Assembly: GCA_038960095.1 (NCBI GenBank)
Contig: CP152425.1
Span: 620,001 to 684,000, forward strand
DNA length: 64,000 nucleotides
From: Symbiodolus clandestinus
Lineage (GTDB): Bacteria; Pseudomonadota; Gammaproteobacteria; Enterobacterales; G038960095
Reading direction: 5' to 3'
Each line of letters opens with the position of its first letter. Positions within the stretch are counted from its first letter, which is position 1. The notes under the pieces are model-generated. The model saw only the letters and a list, made by a program, of their open reading frames with translations. It was not told the origin of the DNA and did no database searches. Of this stretch, positions 48,484 to 56,620 are shown one piece after another. A program made the translations under genes and the position numbers.

Positions 48484-49207
48484 ATGCGGCTAGACGAATG
48501 GCTTGGAGACACTTCTCCGGATGGGGTTCAGCATTTACTAGCCAGAGCACGCTGGGATGTTAATGAAGCACGAAATATACTGCAACAATGGGTTATAGAG
48601 CATTTAGGCTCTAATAAGGCGATATTAATTTTAGATGAGACCGGATTCATCAAAAAAGGGGAGCATTCAGCCGGAGTGCAACGTCAGTATAGCGGCACTG
48701 CTGGCCGAGTAGAAAATTCCCAAATTGGGGTTTTCTTATGTTATTCCGGAAAAGGGGGTAGAGCTTTTATTGATCGCGAGTTATACCTCCCCAAACCTTG
48801 GATAGAGGATCGGGAACGTTGTCAACAGGCTGGTATCCCAGATGAAGTATCCTTTGCTAGCAAGCCAGAGCTAGCTCAACGAATGCTGGGGCAAGCCTTT
48901 GCTGGGGTAGTAGCCCCGGCTGGGTCAGTGGAGATACTGTTTACGGGGGTACCCGCAGGCCTATGTGGTATTTGCCCCGCGGGAGCAGGTGTCTCTAGAA
49001 AAATTGGTGAGTGTTTCCGGTCACCGTTGGCAAATTGAACAATGTTTTCAGATGGCTAAAGGAGAGTGCGAGTTAGATCAGTTGGTATCGTCATATTATC
49101 CTATCATTATTAACACACGCTCTATTGGTTGCAATACGGAAATTAGCTCAAAAAAAATGCCGTTGAGCGAGTACCCTGGTCACTGCCTGAGTTGGGAAAA
49201 TGGTTAA
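48484..49207 (+). mobile_element. IS701-like transposase remnant
   Basis: Middle of an IS701-type DDE transposase: GDTSPDGVQHLLARARWD, ILILDETGFIKKGEHSAGVQ and RQYSGTAGRVENSQIGVFL, then GRAFIDRELYLPKPW. The N-terminus is missing, a region after QAFAGVVAPAG is deleted, and the end resumes in another frame (VSVSGHRWQIEQCFQMAKGE) before degenerating. It is inactive and sits between the efp terminator and the small membrane protein. Confidence 0.82.
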
Positions 49208-49335
49208 GTTACTGGCTATGGCGAGGGTTGATATCATTACCTCATTTTATCAATTTTATCAATGACTTTAGGTATAGCTTCTAATTTTCTACGACCAATT
49301 TCTCCATAAGTTCAATTAAAACACTTTCATTTTCT

Positions 49336-49371
49336 TAAAGTTAACTATATATTAATATATAGTTAACTTTA
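49336..49371. promoter_or_regulatory. 36-bp perfect palindrome before a small membrane-protein gene
   Basis: TAAAGTTAACTATATATT (49336-49353) is followed immediately by its exact complement, with no loop, 31 bases before ATG 49403. It overlaps TTAACT at 49363, which with TATACT at 49384 could form a promoter (15-base spacer, short). It could be an operator for a dimeric regulator, or a cruciform or terminator of the IS remnant upstream. Confidence 0.6.
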
Positions 49372-49402
49372 TTTTATTAAATGTATACTATAAGGTGTTG
49401 TT

Positions 49403-49816
49403 ATGATGAAGAGAACTCTGTCCAAAATTCCTAAAGAAATTTCAAACCAATACGATAAGATCGGTGGCTGGCGATCGATTCCTGCCATTGTTGGATTAGT
49501 CGCTCTAATAGGCGTTCCGGTGGCATTTGCACTCGGTGCAGAAGCTGGTGCCGTAATTTTATTATCGGCAATAACCATAGCGTTAGCCAGTACGTTGACT
49601 CATTGTTTAGTAGGTTTAGTGGATAGGGAGAGGAAAAAAAGGCATGAAAATGTTTTAGGCAATCAGTATTGTAATAATTTAACACAGGGAACAAACAGCG
49701 ATATCTTAGCTGCATCCATGTCAGCCAATTTTTCTGGGGAAACTAGAACTTCTCAGCGTGTTCCTGCAACAGTAGTAAATAATACACTGGGATTAATTTT
49801 CCCTTGTTTGAAATAA
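49403..49816 (+). CDS. Unrecognised small membrane protein
   Basis: 137 residues. A basic N-terminus (MMKRTLSKIPKEISNQYDK) leads to two adjacent hydrophobic helices (about residues 29-48 and 49-72) separated by GAEAG. A charged stretch DRERKKRHE and a Ser/Thr/Asn-rich tail with no obvious motif follow. AAGG lies five to eight bases before the two possible ATG starts. I know no family for it. A helix-Gly-helix hairpin with polar flanks recalls inclusion-membrane or secreted proteins of intracellular bacteria, but this is only a resemblance. Confidence 0.55.
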   Translation: MMKRTLSKIPKEISNQYDKIGGWRSIPAIVGLVALIGVPVAFALGAEAGAVILLSAITIALASTLTHCLVGLVDRERKKRHENVLGNQYCNNLTQGTNSDILAASMSANFSGETRTSQRVPATVVNNTLGLIFPCLK

Positions 49817-49836
49817 ATTCAATAAAGTCTACTAAC

Positions 49837-49868
49837 CCTGAAGCGTAAAATAGCAATGACGCTTCAGG
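49837..49868. terminator. Hairpin between the small membrane gene and rpmG
   Basis: Perfect 10-bp inverted repeat, CCTGAAGCGT and ACGCTTCAGG, around a 12-base loop, between two convergent genes. T-rich tracts are weak on both sides; it probably ends transcripts from both directions. Confidence 0.6.
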
Positions 49869-49889
49869 TGAATTTAAATAGCTGTTCGG

Positions 49890-50057
49890 CTATTTTATCT
49901 TAGCTTCTTTATATAACACACGCTGGCGAACCACTGGATCATACTTCATTAGTGACATTTTTTCCGGTACGTTGCGCTTGTTTTTGGTCGTGGTATAAAA
50001 ATGCCCGGTTCCTGCTGAAGAGACTAATTTTATTTTCTCGCAAATACTTTTTGCCAT
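49890..50057 (-). CDS. rpmG: 50S ribosomal protein bL33, cysteine-poor form
   Basis: Read from the sequence: 55 residues starting MAKSICEKIKLVSSAGTGHF, then YTTTKNKRNVPEKMSLMKYD and the ending YKEAKIK. Same length as E. coli bL33 and the zinc-free type. GGAGC precedes its ATG, and it lies 18 bases after rpmB, forming the usual rpmB-rpmG pair. Confidence 0.96.
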   Translation of the reverse strand: MAKSICEKIKLVSSAGTGHFYTTTKNKRNVPEKMSLMKYDPVVRQRVLYKEAKIK

Positions 50058-50075
50058 TTAGCTGCTCCTGTAAAG

Positions 50076-50312
50076 TTATACTTTTTCGCCTTTGGCGCGC
50101 AGTTCAGCGAGCACCGTTTCAATGCCTTTTTTATCGATAGTCCGCATCCCCTTACAAGAAAGACGCAGGCTAACGAAACGTTTTTCGCTTTCTACCCAAA
50201 AACGATGTGTTTGTAAATTAGGTAAAAAACGGCGCTTGGTGGCATTCATCGCGTGTGAGCGATGGTTACCAACTAAGGGGCGTTTACCAGTAATTTGGCA
50301 GATTTTAGCCAT
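50076..50312 (-). CDS. rpmB: 50S ribosomal protein bL28
   Basis: 78 residues, as in E. coli. MAKICQITGKRPLVGNHRSH, then ATKRRFLPNLQTHRFWVES and the C-terminal DKKGIETVLAELRAKGEKV. Upstream partner of rpmG. In E. coli this pair lies near mutM and dfp; here it follows the rplS operon after a 118-base gap. Confidence 0.98.
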   Translation of the reverse strand: MAKICQITGKRPLVGNHRSHAMNATKRRFLPNLQTHRFWVESEKRFVSLRLSCKGMRTIDKKGIETVLAELRAKGEKV

Positions 50313-50430
50313 AAATCAAGGATCTCCAGATCAGGGGGCTACTAGCAACGCCCCTTGCAATAATGCGAAATATTATACTCCTGCTCTTTAGGTCTCTCAA
50401 GGATCTAAAAAGCAGTACTCAGAATGCTTG

Positions 50431-50820
50431 TTAAGGAGCAGCTGAACTTTCTACAATGTCGTTCGAACGGTGCTGTAAGCGCTCTTTAATACGAGCCGCT
50501 TTACCTGAACGCTGTCGTAAATAGTAAAGTTTAGCTCGTCGGACGTCACCACGACGCTTGACCTCAATCGATTGGATGACGGGTGAATGCGTTTGAAAAA
50601 CCCGCTCTACCCCTTCCCCACTAGAGATTTTACGCAAAGTAAAAGCTGAGTTAAGGCCGCGATTGCGTTTGGCAATCACAATTCCCTCAAAGGACTGAAG
50701 CCGTTTTTTACTGCCTTCAATAACCCAGATTTTGGCTTCCAGAGTATCTCCAGTTCGAAATTCCGGAACATTCGTTTTTAGCTGTGCTTGTTCTATCTGT
50801 TGAATAATAGAGTTCTTCAT
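50431..50820 (-). CDS. rplS: 50S ribosomal protein bL19
   Basis: At the subunit interface. 129 residues, against 115 in E. coli; the extra residues are a C-terminal tail (HRSNDIVESSAAP). FRTGDTLEAKIWVIEGSKKR and RGDVRRAKLYYLRQRSGKAA are family signatures. Last gene of rpsP-rimM-trmD-rplS, the E. coli order. Confidence 0.97.
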   Translation of the reverse strand: MKNSIIQQIEQAQLKTNVPEFRTGDTLEAKIWVIEGSKKRLQSFEGIVIAKRNRGLNSAFTLRKISSGEGVERVFQTHSPVIQSIEVKRRGDVRRAKLYYLRQRSGKAARIKERLQHRSNDIVESSAAP

Positions 50821-50837
50821 AGTATATCCTTGATTAC

Positions 50838-51620
50838 CTAGAAAGCAGGGATCTGGCTATTGCTGCTCTGTTCAACATGCTCTTGTTGAAACTCCGCAAG
50901 CAGCTGTTGTTGTTGATCCGTCAGAGCTAGGTCCTTAAGTAGTTCAGGTCGTCTCAGCCAGGTACGACCCAATGACTGCTTTAAACGCCAACAATTTACT
51001 TTGGCGTGGTCCCCCGATAATAGTACTGGGGGTACTGCTACACCATCGATGATGGCGGGGCGAGTATAGTGTGGAGCATCCAGCAAGCCTTGAGCAAATG
51101 AGTCCTCTTGGGCTGAGGTTGCCTTTCCTAAAACCCCTGGCACATGGCGCACTAGGGCATCAATCAATATCATAGCTGGAAGTTCGCCGCCAGTTAACAC
51201 ATAGTCACCGACTGACCACTCCTCATCAATATCCTGCTGCAGCACTCGCTCATCTATCCCTTCATAGCGCCCACACACTAAAATAAGATGGCCGACAGAG
51301 AGTAGTGGTTGGATGGCACTCTGTGTAAACAGACGCCCTTGGGGCGATAAGGCGATCACTCGGCTAGGTAGGTTTGTGGCCGCTCTGGCTGTTCGGATCG
51401 CTGTTCGTAAAGGTTCAACCTTCATTACCATCCCAGGCCCGCCCCCATAGGGTCGATCATCAACCGTTCGGTGAACATCTTGCACAAAGTCACGTGGGTT
51501 CCAGCAGTGTAACTTTAGCAGACCTTGTTGGAAAGCACGTCCGGTTACGCCATAGTGGGTCACTGCTTGGAACATTTCGGGAAAGAGCGTGATTATGTCA
51601 AAACAGATGCTCGGGACCAT
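50838..51620 (-). CDS. trmD: tRNA (guanine-37-N1)-methyltransferase
   Basis: SPOUT enzyme that methylates G37 and prevents frameshifting. 260 residues, against 255 in E. coli. Trefoil-knot SAM site: LVCGRYEGIDERV and VGDYVLTGGELPAMILIDAL. The catalytic Asp region is EDSFAQGLLDAPHYTRP. The N-terminal DIITLFPEMFQAVTHYGVTG is typical. It lies 17 bases from rplS and 15 from rimM. Confidence 0.97.
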   Translation of the reverse strand: MVPSICFDIITLFPEMFQAVTHYGVTGRAFQQGLLKLHCWNPRDFVQDVHRTVDDRPYGGGPGMVMKVEPLRTAIRTARAATNLPSRVIALSPQGRLFTQSAIQPLLSVGHLILVCGRYEGIDERVLQQDIDEEWSVGDYVLTGGELPAMILIDALVRHVPGVLGKATSAQEDSFAQGLLDAPHYTRPAIIDGVAVPPVLLSGDHAKVNCWRLKQSLGRTWLRRPELLKDLALTDQQQQLLAEFQQEHVEQSSNSQIPAF

Positions 51621-51635
51621 CTAAAGATAAAAACA

Positions 51636-52175
51636 CTAAAACTCTGGATCCCAATCGACAGTCAGTAGCCGATTGGCCAGATCAACCTGCTGGATTACCC
51701 GAGGTTCTATCCACGGTAGCAATCGTTCTGATTTACTGTAAATGTCATTAGCGGTTGCCTTCACCACTAAGACATCATTGGCACCGGTTTCCAGTAGTTG
51801 CGTAACGATCCCTAAGCGGTAATTCGCCGTGTTCACGACCTGACACCCAATTAACTGGCACCAGTAGTACTCGCCATCAGGCAGTGGTGGCAGCTGGGTG
51901 GCATCAATAGCAATGGTACTGCTGACCATAGATTGGGCACTGTCTCGATCGTCAATACCTGCCAATTTAACCAACAGATTTTTGTCTGGCTGTTTCCAGT
52001 CGGCCAAAAGGATAGGCGACCAAGATCCTTGACGTTGCACCAACCAAGGCTGATATTTAATCATATCATACCGGTTTTCTGTCATGGCATGAACCTTTAG
52101 CCAGCCTCGAACCCCGTAAGGAGCACCGAAGGTACCGACAATTAATGGCTGCTGATTAACTCCCATAACACTCAA
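51636..52175 (-). CDS. rimM: 16S rRNA processing protein RimM
   Basis: 30S maturation factor that binds S19. 179 residues, against 182 in E. coli. N-terminal RimM domain with GTFGAPYGVRGWLKVHAMTE and a C-terminal PRC-barrel with DGEYYWCQLIGCQVVNTA and LLPWIEPRVIQQVD. It starts ten bases after rpsP. Confidence 0.96.
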   Translation of the reverse strand: MSVMGVNQQPLIVGTFGAPYGVRGWLKVHAMTENRYDMIKYQPWLVQRQGSWSPILLADWKQPDKNLLVKLAGIDDRDSAQSMVSSTIAIDATQLPPLPDGEYYWCQLIGCQVVNTANYRLGIVTQLLETGANDVLVVKATANDIYSKSERLLPWIEPRVIQQVDLANRLLTVDWDPEF

Positions 52176-52184
52176 AAGAGGAGG

Positions 52185-52433
52185 TTAAGCGGTTTTCCGG
52201 TTCTCTTTGAGCAGGCTAGCCACCCGACCAGACAGCGAAGCACCTTGCTCAATCCAGTATTGCACCCGTTCTCGACATAACCGTAGGCGCTCTGCTTGAC
52301 CCGAAGCAATGGGGTTGAAAAAGCCAACTTTCTCTAAAAATCGGCCATCGCGCGGGCAGCGGCTATCCGCCACCACGATTCGGTAGAAAGGGCGCTTTTT
52401 AGCACCACCACGCGCTAATCGAATAGTTACCAT
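52185..52433 (-). CDS. rpsP: 30S ribosomal protein bS16
   Basis: 82 residues, as in E. coli. MVTIRLARGGAKKRPFYRIV, then ADSRCPRDGRFLEKVGFFNP and the end KENRKTA. First gene of the operon, so the promoter should lie within the 200 bases upstream, where I saw no clear consensus. Confidence 0.97.
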   Translation of the reverse strand: MVTIRLARGGAKKRPFYRIVVADSRCPRDGRFLEKVGFFNPIASGQAERLRLCRERVQYWIEQGASLSGRVASLLKENRKTA

Positions 52434-52636
52434 AAAATTCTGACATTTCCCGATAGTAGACCGTTAGCCATTCGGCGGCACTTTACAAAAGCTACCGACA
52501 GACCGCTGCATAAAACTGCGTATTTTACCGCCTTTTGGAATAAAAGCAATCAGAAGTATGAGGTCGAATTCTGCTTAGTTAACAGCTGTTCTAAATTCTC
52601 AAAGCATCTGATAGCTAACTTTTGAAATGAGGCATA

Positions 52637-53179
52637 CTAGGATGTGGGGGTCGTTATTTTAATTTCAGGTAGAGGGCCCGATTGAGTTCTATGGATGCTT
52701 TTTGGTGTTCTAATAGGGACTTCTAGTTCATTATCGCAGCAGTGGTAAGTCATTTGCTGTAAAAGGTAGGAGATACCTTTAAACCCAAAAGCCAAGCCTT
52801 CTGCCCCTCCCTCAACTAAATAGACCGCTCCCTTTAGGGCATCATAAGGTAGAGCAACGGTGTAAATGCCAATATCTGCTAGATGCTGTAATAGTGAGTG
52901 CTCTTCTAATGACTTTAACAGTTCGCAAGAAGAGGGGGGACGGCGGGTAGCAGCCTGATAGCCTTTGACCATTGCCGCCACCGGTAATTTAACAACACTA
53001 AGCGTTAATCGGGCAGTGTCAATAGCAATCATCGGCAGTTGTTTACCGATCCGTGCCCCCCAGCGCTCACTACCCTTTACGATTAATGATTGCGGTTTAT
53101 GGTGGGTGAATTCTTCTTTGATATAATCACTAATAGAGTGCGTTTTCGGTGATGGAGAAGCTTGAGATTCTGGAGACAT
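52637..53179 (-). CDS. Unrecognised 180-residue protein, possible secreted substrate
   Basis: 180 residues from ATG 53179, seven bases after AGGGA. The first 20 residues are rich in Ser and Pro (MSPESQASPSPKTHSISDY), the composition seen in type III secretion signals. The middle is helical with hydrophobic stretches (IAIDTARLTLSVVKLPVAAM, and a Gly/Ala-rich segment EGGAEGLAFGFKGISYLL near 125-142). The tail is polar and contains CC and Pro-Thr. No family is recognised. It sits between rpsP and asd, each with its own transcription. No secretion genes lie in the window, so the effector idea is speculative. Confidence 0.55.
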   Translation of the reverse strand: MSPESQASPSPKTHSISDYIKEEFTHHKPQSLIVKGSERWGARIGKQLPMIAIDTARLTLSVVKLPVAAMVKGYQAATRRPPSSCELLKSLEEHSLLQHLADIGIYTVALPYDALKGAVYLVEGGAEGLAFGFKGISYLLQQMTYHCCDNELEVPIRTPKSIHRTQSGPLPEIKITTPTS

Positions 53180-53312
53180 AGGAATTCCCTGTTAACAGAA
53201 TTAACAATTTTAAATTATAAAATAACAAATATGACTTTTCATTTAAATAGATATCTTCAAAACTGTGAAGTCGATAAAGAGTAGAAGCTTATTGGCCATG
53301 GTGAAAAGAAAA

Positions 53313-54434
53313 TTATAGCTTACCAAGAAGTAGTGCCAGTAGGCGATACAAAGGTTCAGCAGCTCCCCAGAGTAGTTGGTCGCCAACGATAAAAACCGAT
53401 AAATAGTTAGGTCCTAAAGTCAATTTGTGCAGGCGCCCAACAGCGATAGTCAAGCTGCCGGCAACTGCTATTGGCGTTAACTCTTGCAGTGTAGTTCGTG
53501 GATAATTATCAACCAGACGGACCCAAGGGTTATGTTCGACAATGATTTTCTCCAAGGTGGCTAATGGGAGATCACGCTTAAGCTTAATCGTCAATGCCTG
53601 ACTGTGGCAGCGTAAGGAGGCTACTCGAACACAGAGCCCATCAATAGGAATGGGTTGTTGTAAGCCTAAGATTTTCTGCGCCTCTACTTGGCTTTTCCAC
53701 TCTTCACGGCTTTGTCCATTTTCCAAATAACCATCAATCCAGGGGAGTAAATTATTGGCCAAAGGTGCTCCGAAGTGGCAACTCGATAGCCCGCCGCTGC
53801 GGGATTGAGTGGTGATTTGCCGCTCTAAATTAAGCAGAAGATCGCTGGTGAGTGGTTGATGGCAAGAGCAATCATCAGGAAAAGAGATCTGCTGTAGCTG
53901 CTGCAAAAGCTCCCTCAGGCCCACCGATCCAGCGCCAGAAGCTGCCTGATAAGTAGCCATAGAGATCCATTCCACCAATTGATGGGAAAAGAGCCCCCCT
54001 AAGGCCATCAATAATAAACTAACCGTACAATTAGCACCTACAAAGGTTTTAACCCCGCAGGTTATTGCCGCTTCAATTTGTAGCCGATTCACTGGATCAA
54101 GTACGATAACGCTGTCCGAGGCATAACGCAAAGTGGAGGCTGCATCAATCCAGTATCCTTGCCACCCACGTTGCCGCAGTGTATGGTAATAACGTTGAGT
54201 ATAGTCGCTCCCTTGGCAGGTTAATAAAATATCGACGGCTTGTAATGCATCCAAATCTTCAGCGGAATAGATCGTAGTGGATTGGCTAGGATCGAGTGGA
54301 CTCACCACCGTTCCTGATTGGGACGTTGAAAAAAAACGGACCTGGCAATCGCGTAAGGTTTGTTCAGCTTGTAGCCGCTGCAGCAGTATTGAGCCGACGA
54401 GTCCACGCCAGCCAATCAATCCGATAGTTTTCAT
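53313..54434 (-). CDS. asd: Aspartate-semialdehyde dehydrogenase
   Basis: Makes aspartate semialdehyde for lysine, threonine, methionine and diaminopimelate. 373 residues from ATG 54434 (MKTIGLIGWRGLVGSILLQR), close to the E. coli length of 367; an ATG 18 bases upstream is unlikely. The catalytic Cys136 is in FVGANCTVSL, and the active-site His is in LRCHSQALTIKLKRD. The C-terminal VGDQLLWGAAEPLYRLL matches the family. Divergent from yhgN, its E. coli neighbour. Diaminopimelate for cell walls is a reason to keep it. Confidence 0.96.
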   Translation of the reverse strand: MKTIGLIGWRGLVGSILLQRLQAEQTLRDCQVRFFSTSQSGTVVSPLDPSQSTTIYSAEDLDALQAVDILLTCQGSDYTQRYYHTLRQRGWQGYWIDAASTLRYASDSVIVLDPVNRLQIEAAITCGVKTFVGANCTVSLLLMALGGLFSHQLVEWISMATYQAASGAGSVGLRELLQQLQQISFPDDCSCHQPLTSDLLLNLERQITTQSRSGGLSSCHFGAPLANNLLPWIDGYLENGQSREEWKSQVEAQKILGLQQPIPIDGLCVRVASLRCHSQALTIKLKRDLPLATLEKIIVEHNPWVRLVDNYPRTTLQELTPIAVAGSLTIAVGRLHKLTLGPNYLSVFIVGDQLLWGAAEPLYRLLALLLGKL

Positions 54435-54699
54435 AGCATTCAATGATCGCAAGGTGCTGTTTGTAATCCATAAAGTTTGATACGGTATTTTATAACAAGA
54501 AGTTTCTTCTATCTCAAGTCAGCATTTTTCAAAATCGATCGTTAGAAGACGATAACTTGTGGTAAGGCAGCTGATTACCATAGTGCAGTGGCAGTTTTGG
54601 TGGAAATAGCGCATGCTTATAAACTGGGAAATCTAGGCAAATAATGAGTATTATAGTTGTGATTAACTTAGGATAAAACATAGTTCGAGGAAGAAGATA

Positions 54700-55287
54700 A
54701 TGCAGATCAAAGCAACGGCATTACTGCTGTTTATTGCCATGGATTCTCCAGGTAATTTACCCATATTTATCTCAGCGCTTCAACATTTAGAGCCGAAAAG
54801 GCGCTGGCGAGTGATTCTACGAGAGATGCTGTTTGCTTTATTAATCCTCCTGCTATTCCTGTTTTCTGGCGAAGCACTGCTTAAGTTGCTTAATTTACGC
54901 TTAGAAACGCTAGCGATTTCTGGGGGACTAATACTGTTTCTAGTGGCTTTACGAATGATTTTCCCTCAACCCAATGGGGCCTTAGGATTACCCAAGGATG
55001 AGGAACCTTTTTTAGTTCCATTAGCCATGCCTTTAATTGTCGGACCTTCGGTTTTGGCGATTGTCTTACAGCAGGCTGCTAGCTATCCTCAGCATTTAAG
55101 TCAGTTAACTTCGGCTATTTTATACGCTTGGGCAACCTCATTGCTGGTCTTATTAGTTGGTAACTCCTGTAGCCGTTGGTTGGGGAAAAAGGGCCTCAGT
55201 GTACTTGAGCGTTTAATGGGATTAATTTTACTTATGATATCTATTCAAATGATGATAGATGGGGTTAGAACATGCTATATGGGCTAA
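54700..55287 (+). CDS. yhgN: MarC-family inner-membrane protein YhgN
   Basis: 195 residues with about six transmembrane helices (UPF0056/MarC family); function not established. Conserved stretches are MDSPGNLPIFISALQHL at the N-terminus, GGLILFLVALRMIFP and PLAMPLIVGPSVLAIVL. Divergent from asd with 265 bases between. GAGGAAG precedes the ATG. Full length against E. coli (197). Confidence 0.9.
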   Translation: MQIKATALLLFIAMDSPGNLPIFISALQHLEPKRRWRVILREMLFALLILLLFLFSGEALLKLLNLRLETLAISGGLILFLVALRMIFPQPNGALGLPKDEEPFLVPLAMPLIVGPSVLAIVLQQAASYPQHLSQLTSAILYAWATSLLVLLVGNSCSRWLGKKGLSVLERLMGLILLMISIQMMIDGVRTCYMG

Positions 55288-55489
55288 ATAGATTCCTATA
55301 AAAAGATTATTTTATGCACCAGTTTCTCTGGTTAATGAAATAGAGGAAAAGGGCAACAAATGAGTTTGTTTAAAATGGTTGTATTGAAAATTAATAGCAA
55401 GTTTTTAATACTGGGAGAATAAAAAACCGAGGGTGCTATAATTCGATTAATGCTCAGTGATGAGCGTGGGGCGAAGCTTAGGTCTGGAT

Positions 55490-55715
55490 TCACACAATAA
55501 GTGCAACACTCCTCCCAGTATAAACTTCTAATGGAGTGAGTCCCCCCCCCCCCCCCCTAAGACAACTCTTGGGGTCATGTTAAAACAAAACTCCCTATTT
55601 CTCGGTTTCATCCAGCGGTTTAAAATCAGTTCCTTTAGGCCAAAAATGGCGAATGAGGCCATTGGTCTTCTCATGAGTTCCTCGTTGATAACTCGCATAG
55701 GGCTTAGTGAAATCC
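55490..55715 (-). mobile_element. IS30-family transposase C-terminal remnant
   Basis: C-terminal part of an IS30-type DDE transposase: KPYASYQRGTHEKTNGLIRH and FWPKGTDFKPLDETEK, a stop, then MTPRVVLGG and, in a third frame, LTPLEVYTGRSVALIV up to a TGA at 55490. A run of 16 C on the plus strand lies inside it. Its left part is fused to an IS21 fragment. Confidence 0.75.
55542..55557. repeat. Run of 16 C within the IS30 remnant
   Basis: Sixteen consecutive C on the plus strand (G on the transposase coding strand), at the place where the transposase normally has a Gly-Gly before LTPLEVYTG. A tract this long is prone to slippage and to sequencing error. Confidence 0.9.
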
Positions 55716-56191
55716 CCGTAAGCATCCTGCTGTATGCCCACCGTTTTCCTATTGTCATACAGCACTTCGCGAGGAACCCCTTCAAACAGTTCAAAAGCTT
55801 GCTGATGACAAGCTTCGAGTGTTTGATAACCCATATCCTGAGTGAAGGTGACCAATAGCAGTCGACTGAACCCTAAAGTGGCTAAGAAAGCGTAAATGGG
55901 TGAACGACCGCCACACATCTGTGCCCAGTCAACTTGCCTCATTTCACGAAAAATCGCTGTGGCAGGCAGCTTATGGGGTAAAGCTGATTGCACCCGTTGC
56001 TGGATAGACGCTGGGTGGGCTGCTAGCAACGAAAGTTTAGCTTTGCGAAGTAAGTAAGTCGGTAATGAACGCTGTTGCAGATACTTGCGGACTGTATTGC
56101 GCGAGATGTGCAATTGGCTAGCAATAGCTCTGAGACTAAAACCTTGTTGGCGTAATAACTGAATTTCCATAAATTGCTCGAATTTGATCAT
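55716..56191 (-). mobile_element. IS21-family istA remnant
   Basis: N-terminal part of IstA: MIKFEQFMEIQLLRQQGFSL, helix-turn-helix RAIASQLHISRNTVRKYLQQ, then QVDWAQMCGGRSPIYAFLAT and FELFEGVPREVLYDNRKTV. About 20 residues are missing between FREM and QVDW (internal deletion). At about residue 159 the frame passes straight into IS30 sequence. istB is absent. Confidence 0.8.
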
Positions 56192-56598
56192 AGGCCTTCT
56201 TTATTAAGAGAAGGCAGATTACATGACTGGATCAAATTTCAATTGTTGCTTTTGGATCAGTTTTGCACGGTTGCTAATAGGGTTTAGGGACAAAGCCTAT
56301 GCAAGAAAAAAATGGGTGTGTATTGAAATCGGGTGAGCTATGGCGAGTACAGTTAATCGTCTGCTATAAAAGGAATACCCGATTAGTGCTTTTTGAATCA
56401 AGATAGATGTGTCTATTCAGAGAGTTTTGCCAACCTGCTTGTTAAGTAGGTTGGCTTTATATTGTATGTCTATCACAGTTTTTGCATAACAATATAAAAA
56501 AACTAATGAATTTATTAATATTAGGTTAATCTATCTCTAATTATCAAATATAGGGATGAAGATAGTGAAAAATCTTGTATTGGGTAGCGTAGTTAGAT
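56192..56598. other. Gap with a 35-codon frame and a terminator
   Basis: About 400 bases between the IS21 fragment and the cysteine-array gene. A short frame at 56299-56406 (MQEKNGCVLKSGELWRVQLI) is the only coding-like sequence and ends 22 bases before a strong hairpin. It may be the tail of a gene cut by the IS. The segment from 56465 to 56598 is very AT-rich and should hold the promoter of the next gene. Confidence 0.4.
56429..56463 (+). terminator. Intrinsic terminator-like hairpin
   Basis: GCCAACCTGCTT (56429-56440) pairs with AAGTAGGTTGGC (56444-56455) around GTT with one mismatch, followed by TTTATATT. It would end a transcript coming from the IS21/IS30 side. Confidence 0.7.
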
Positions 56599-56620
56599 TT
56601 TGTTAAGAAGGAAATTTTAT

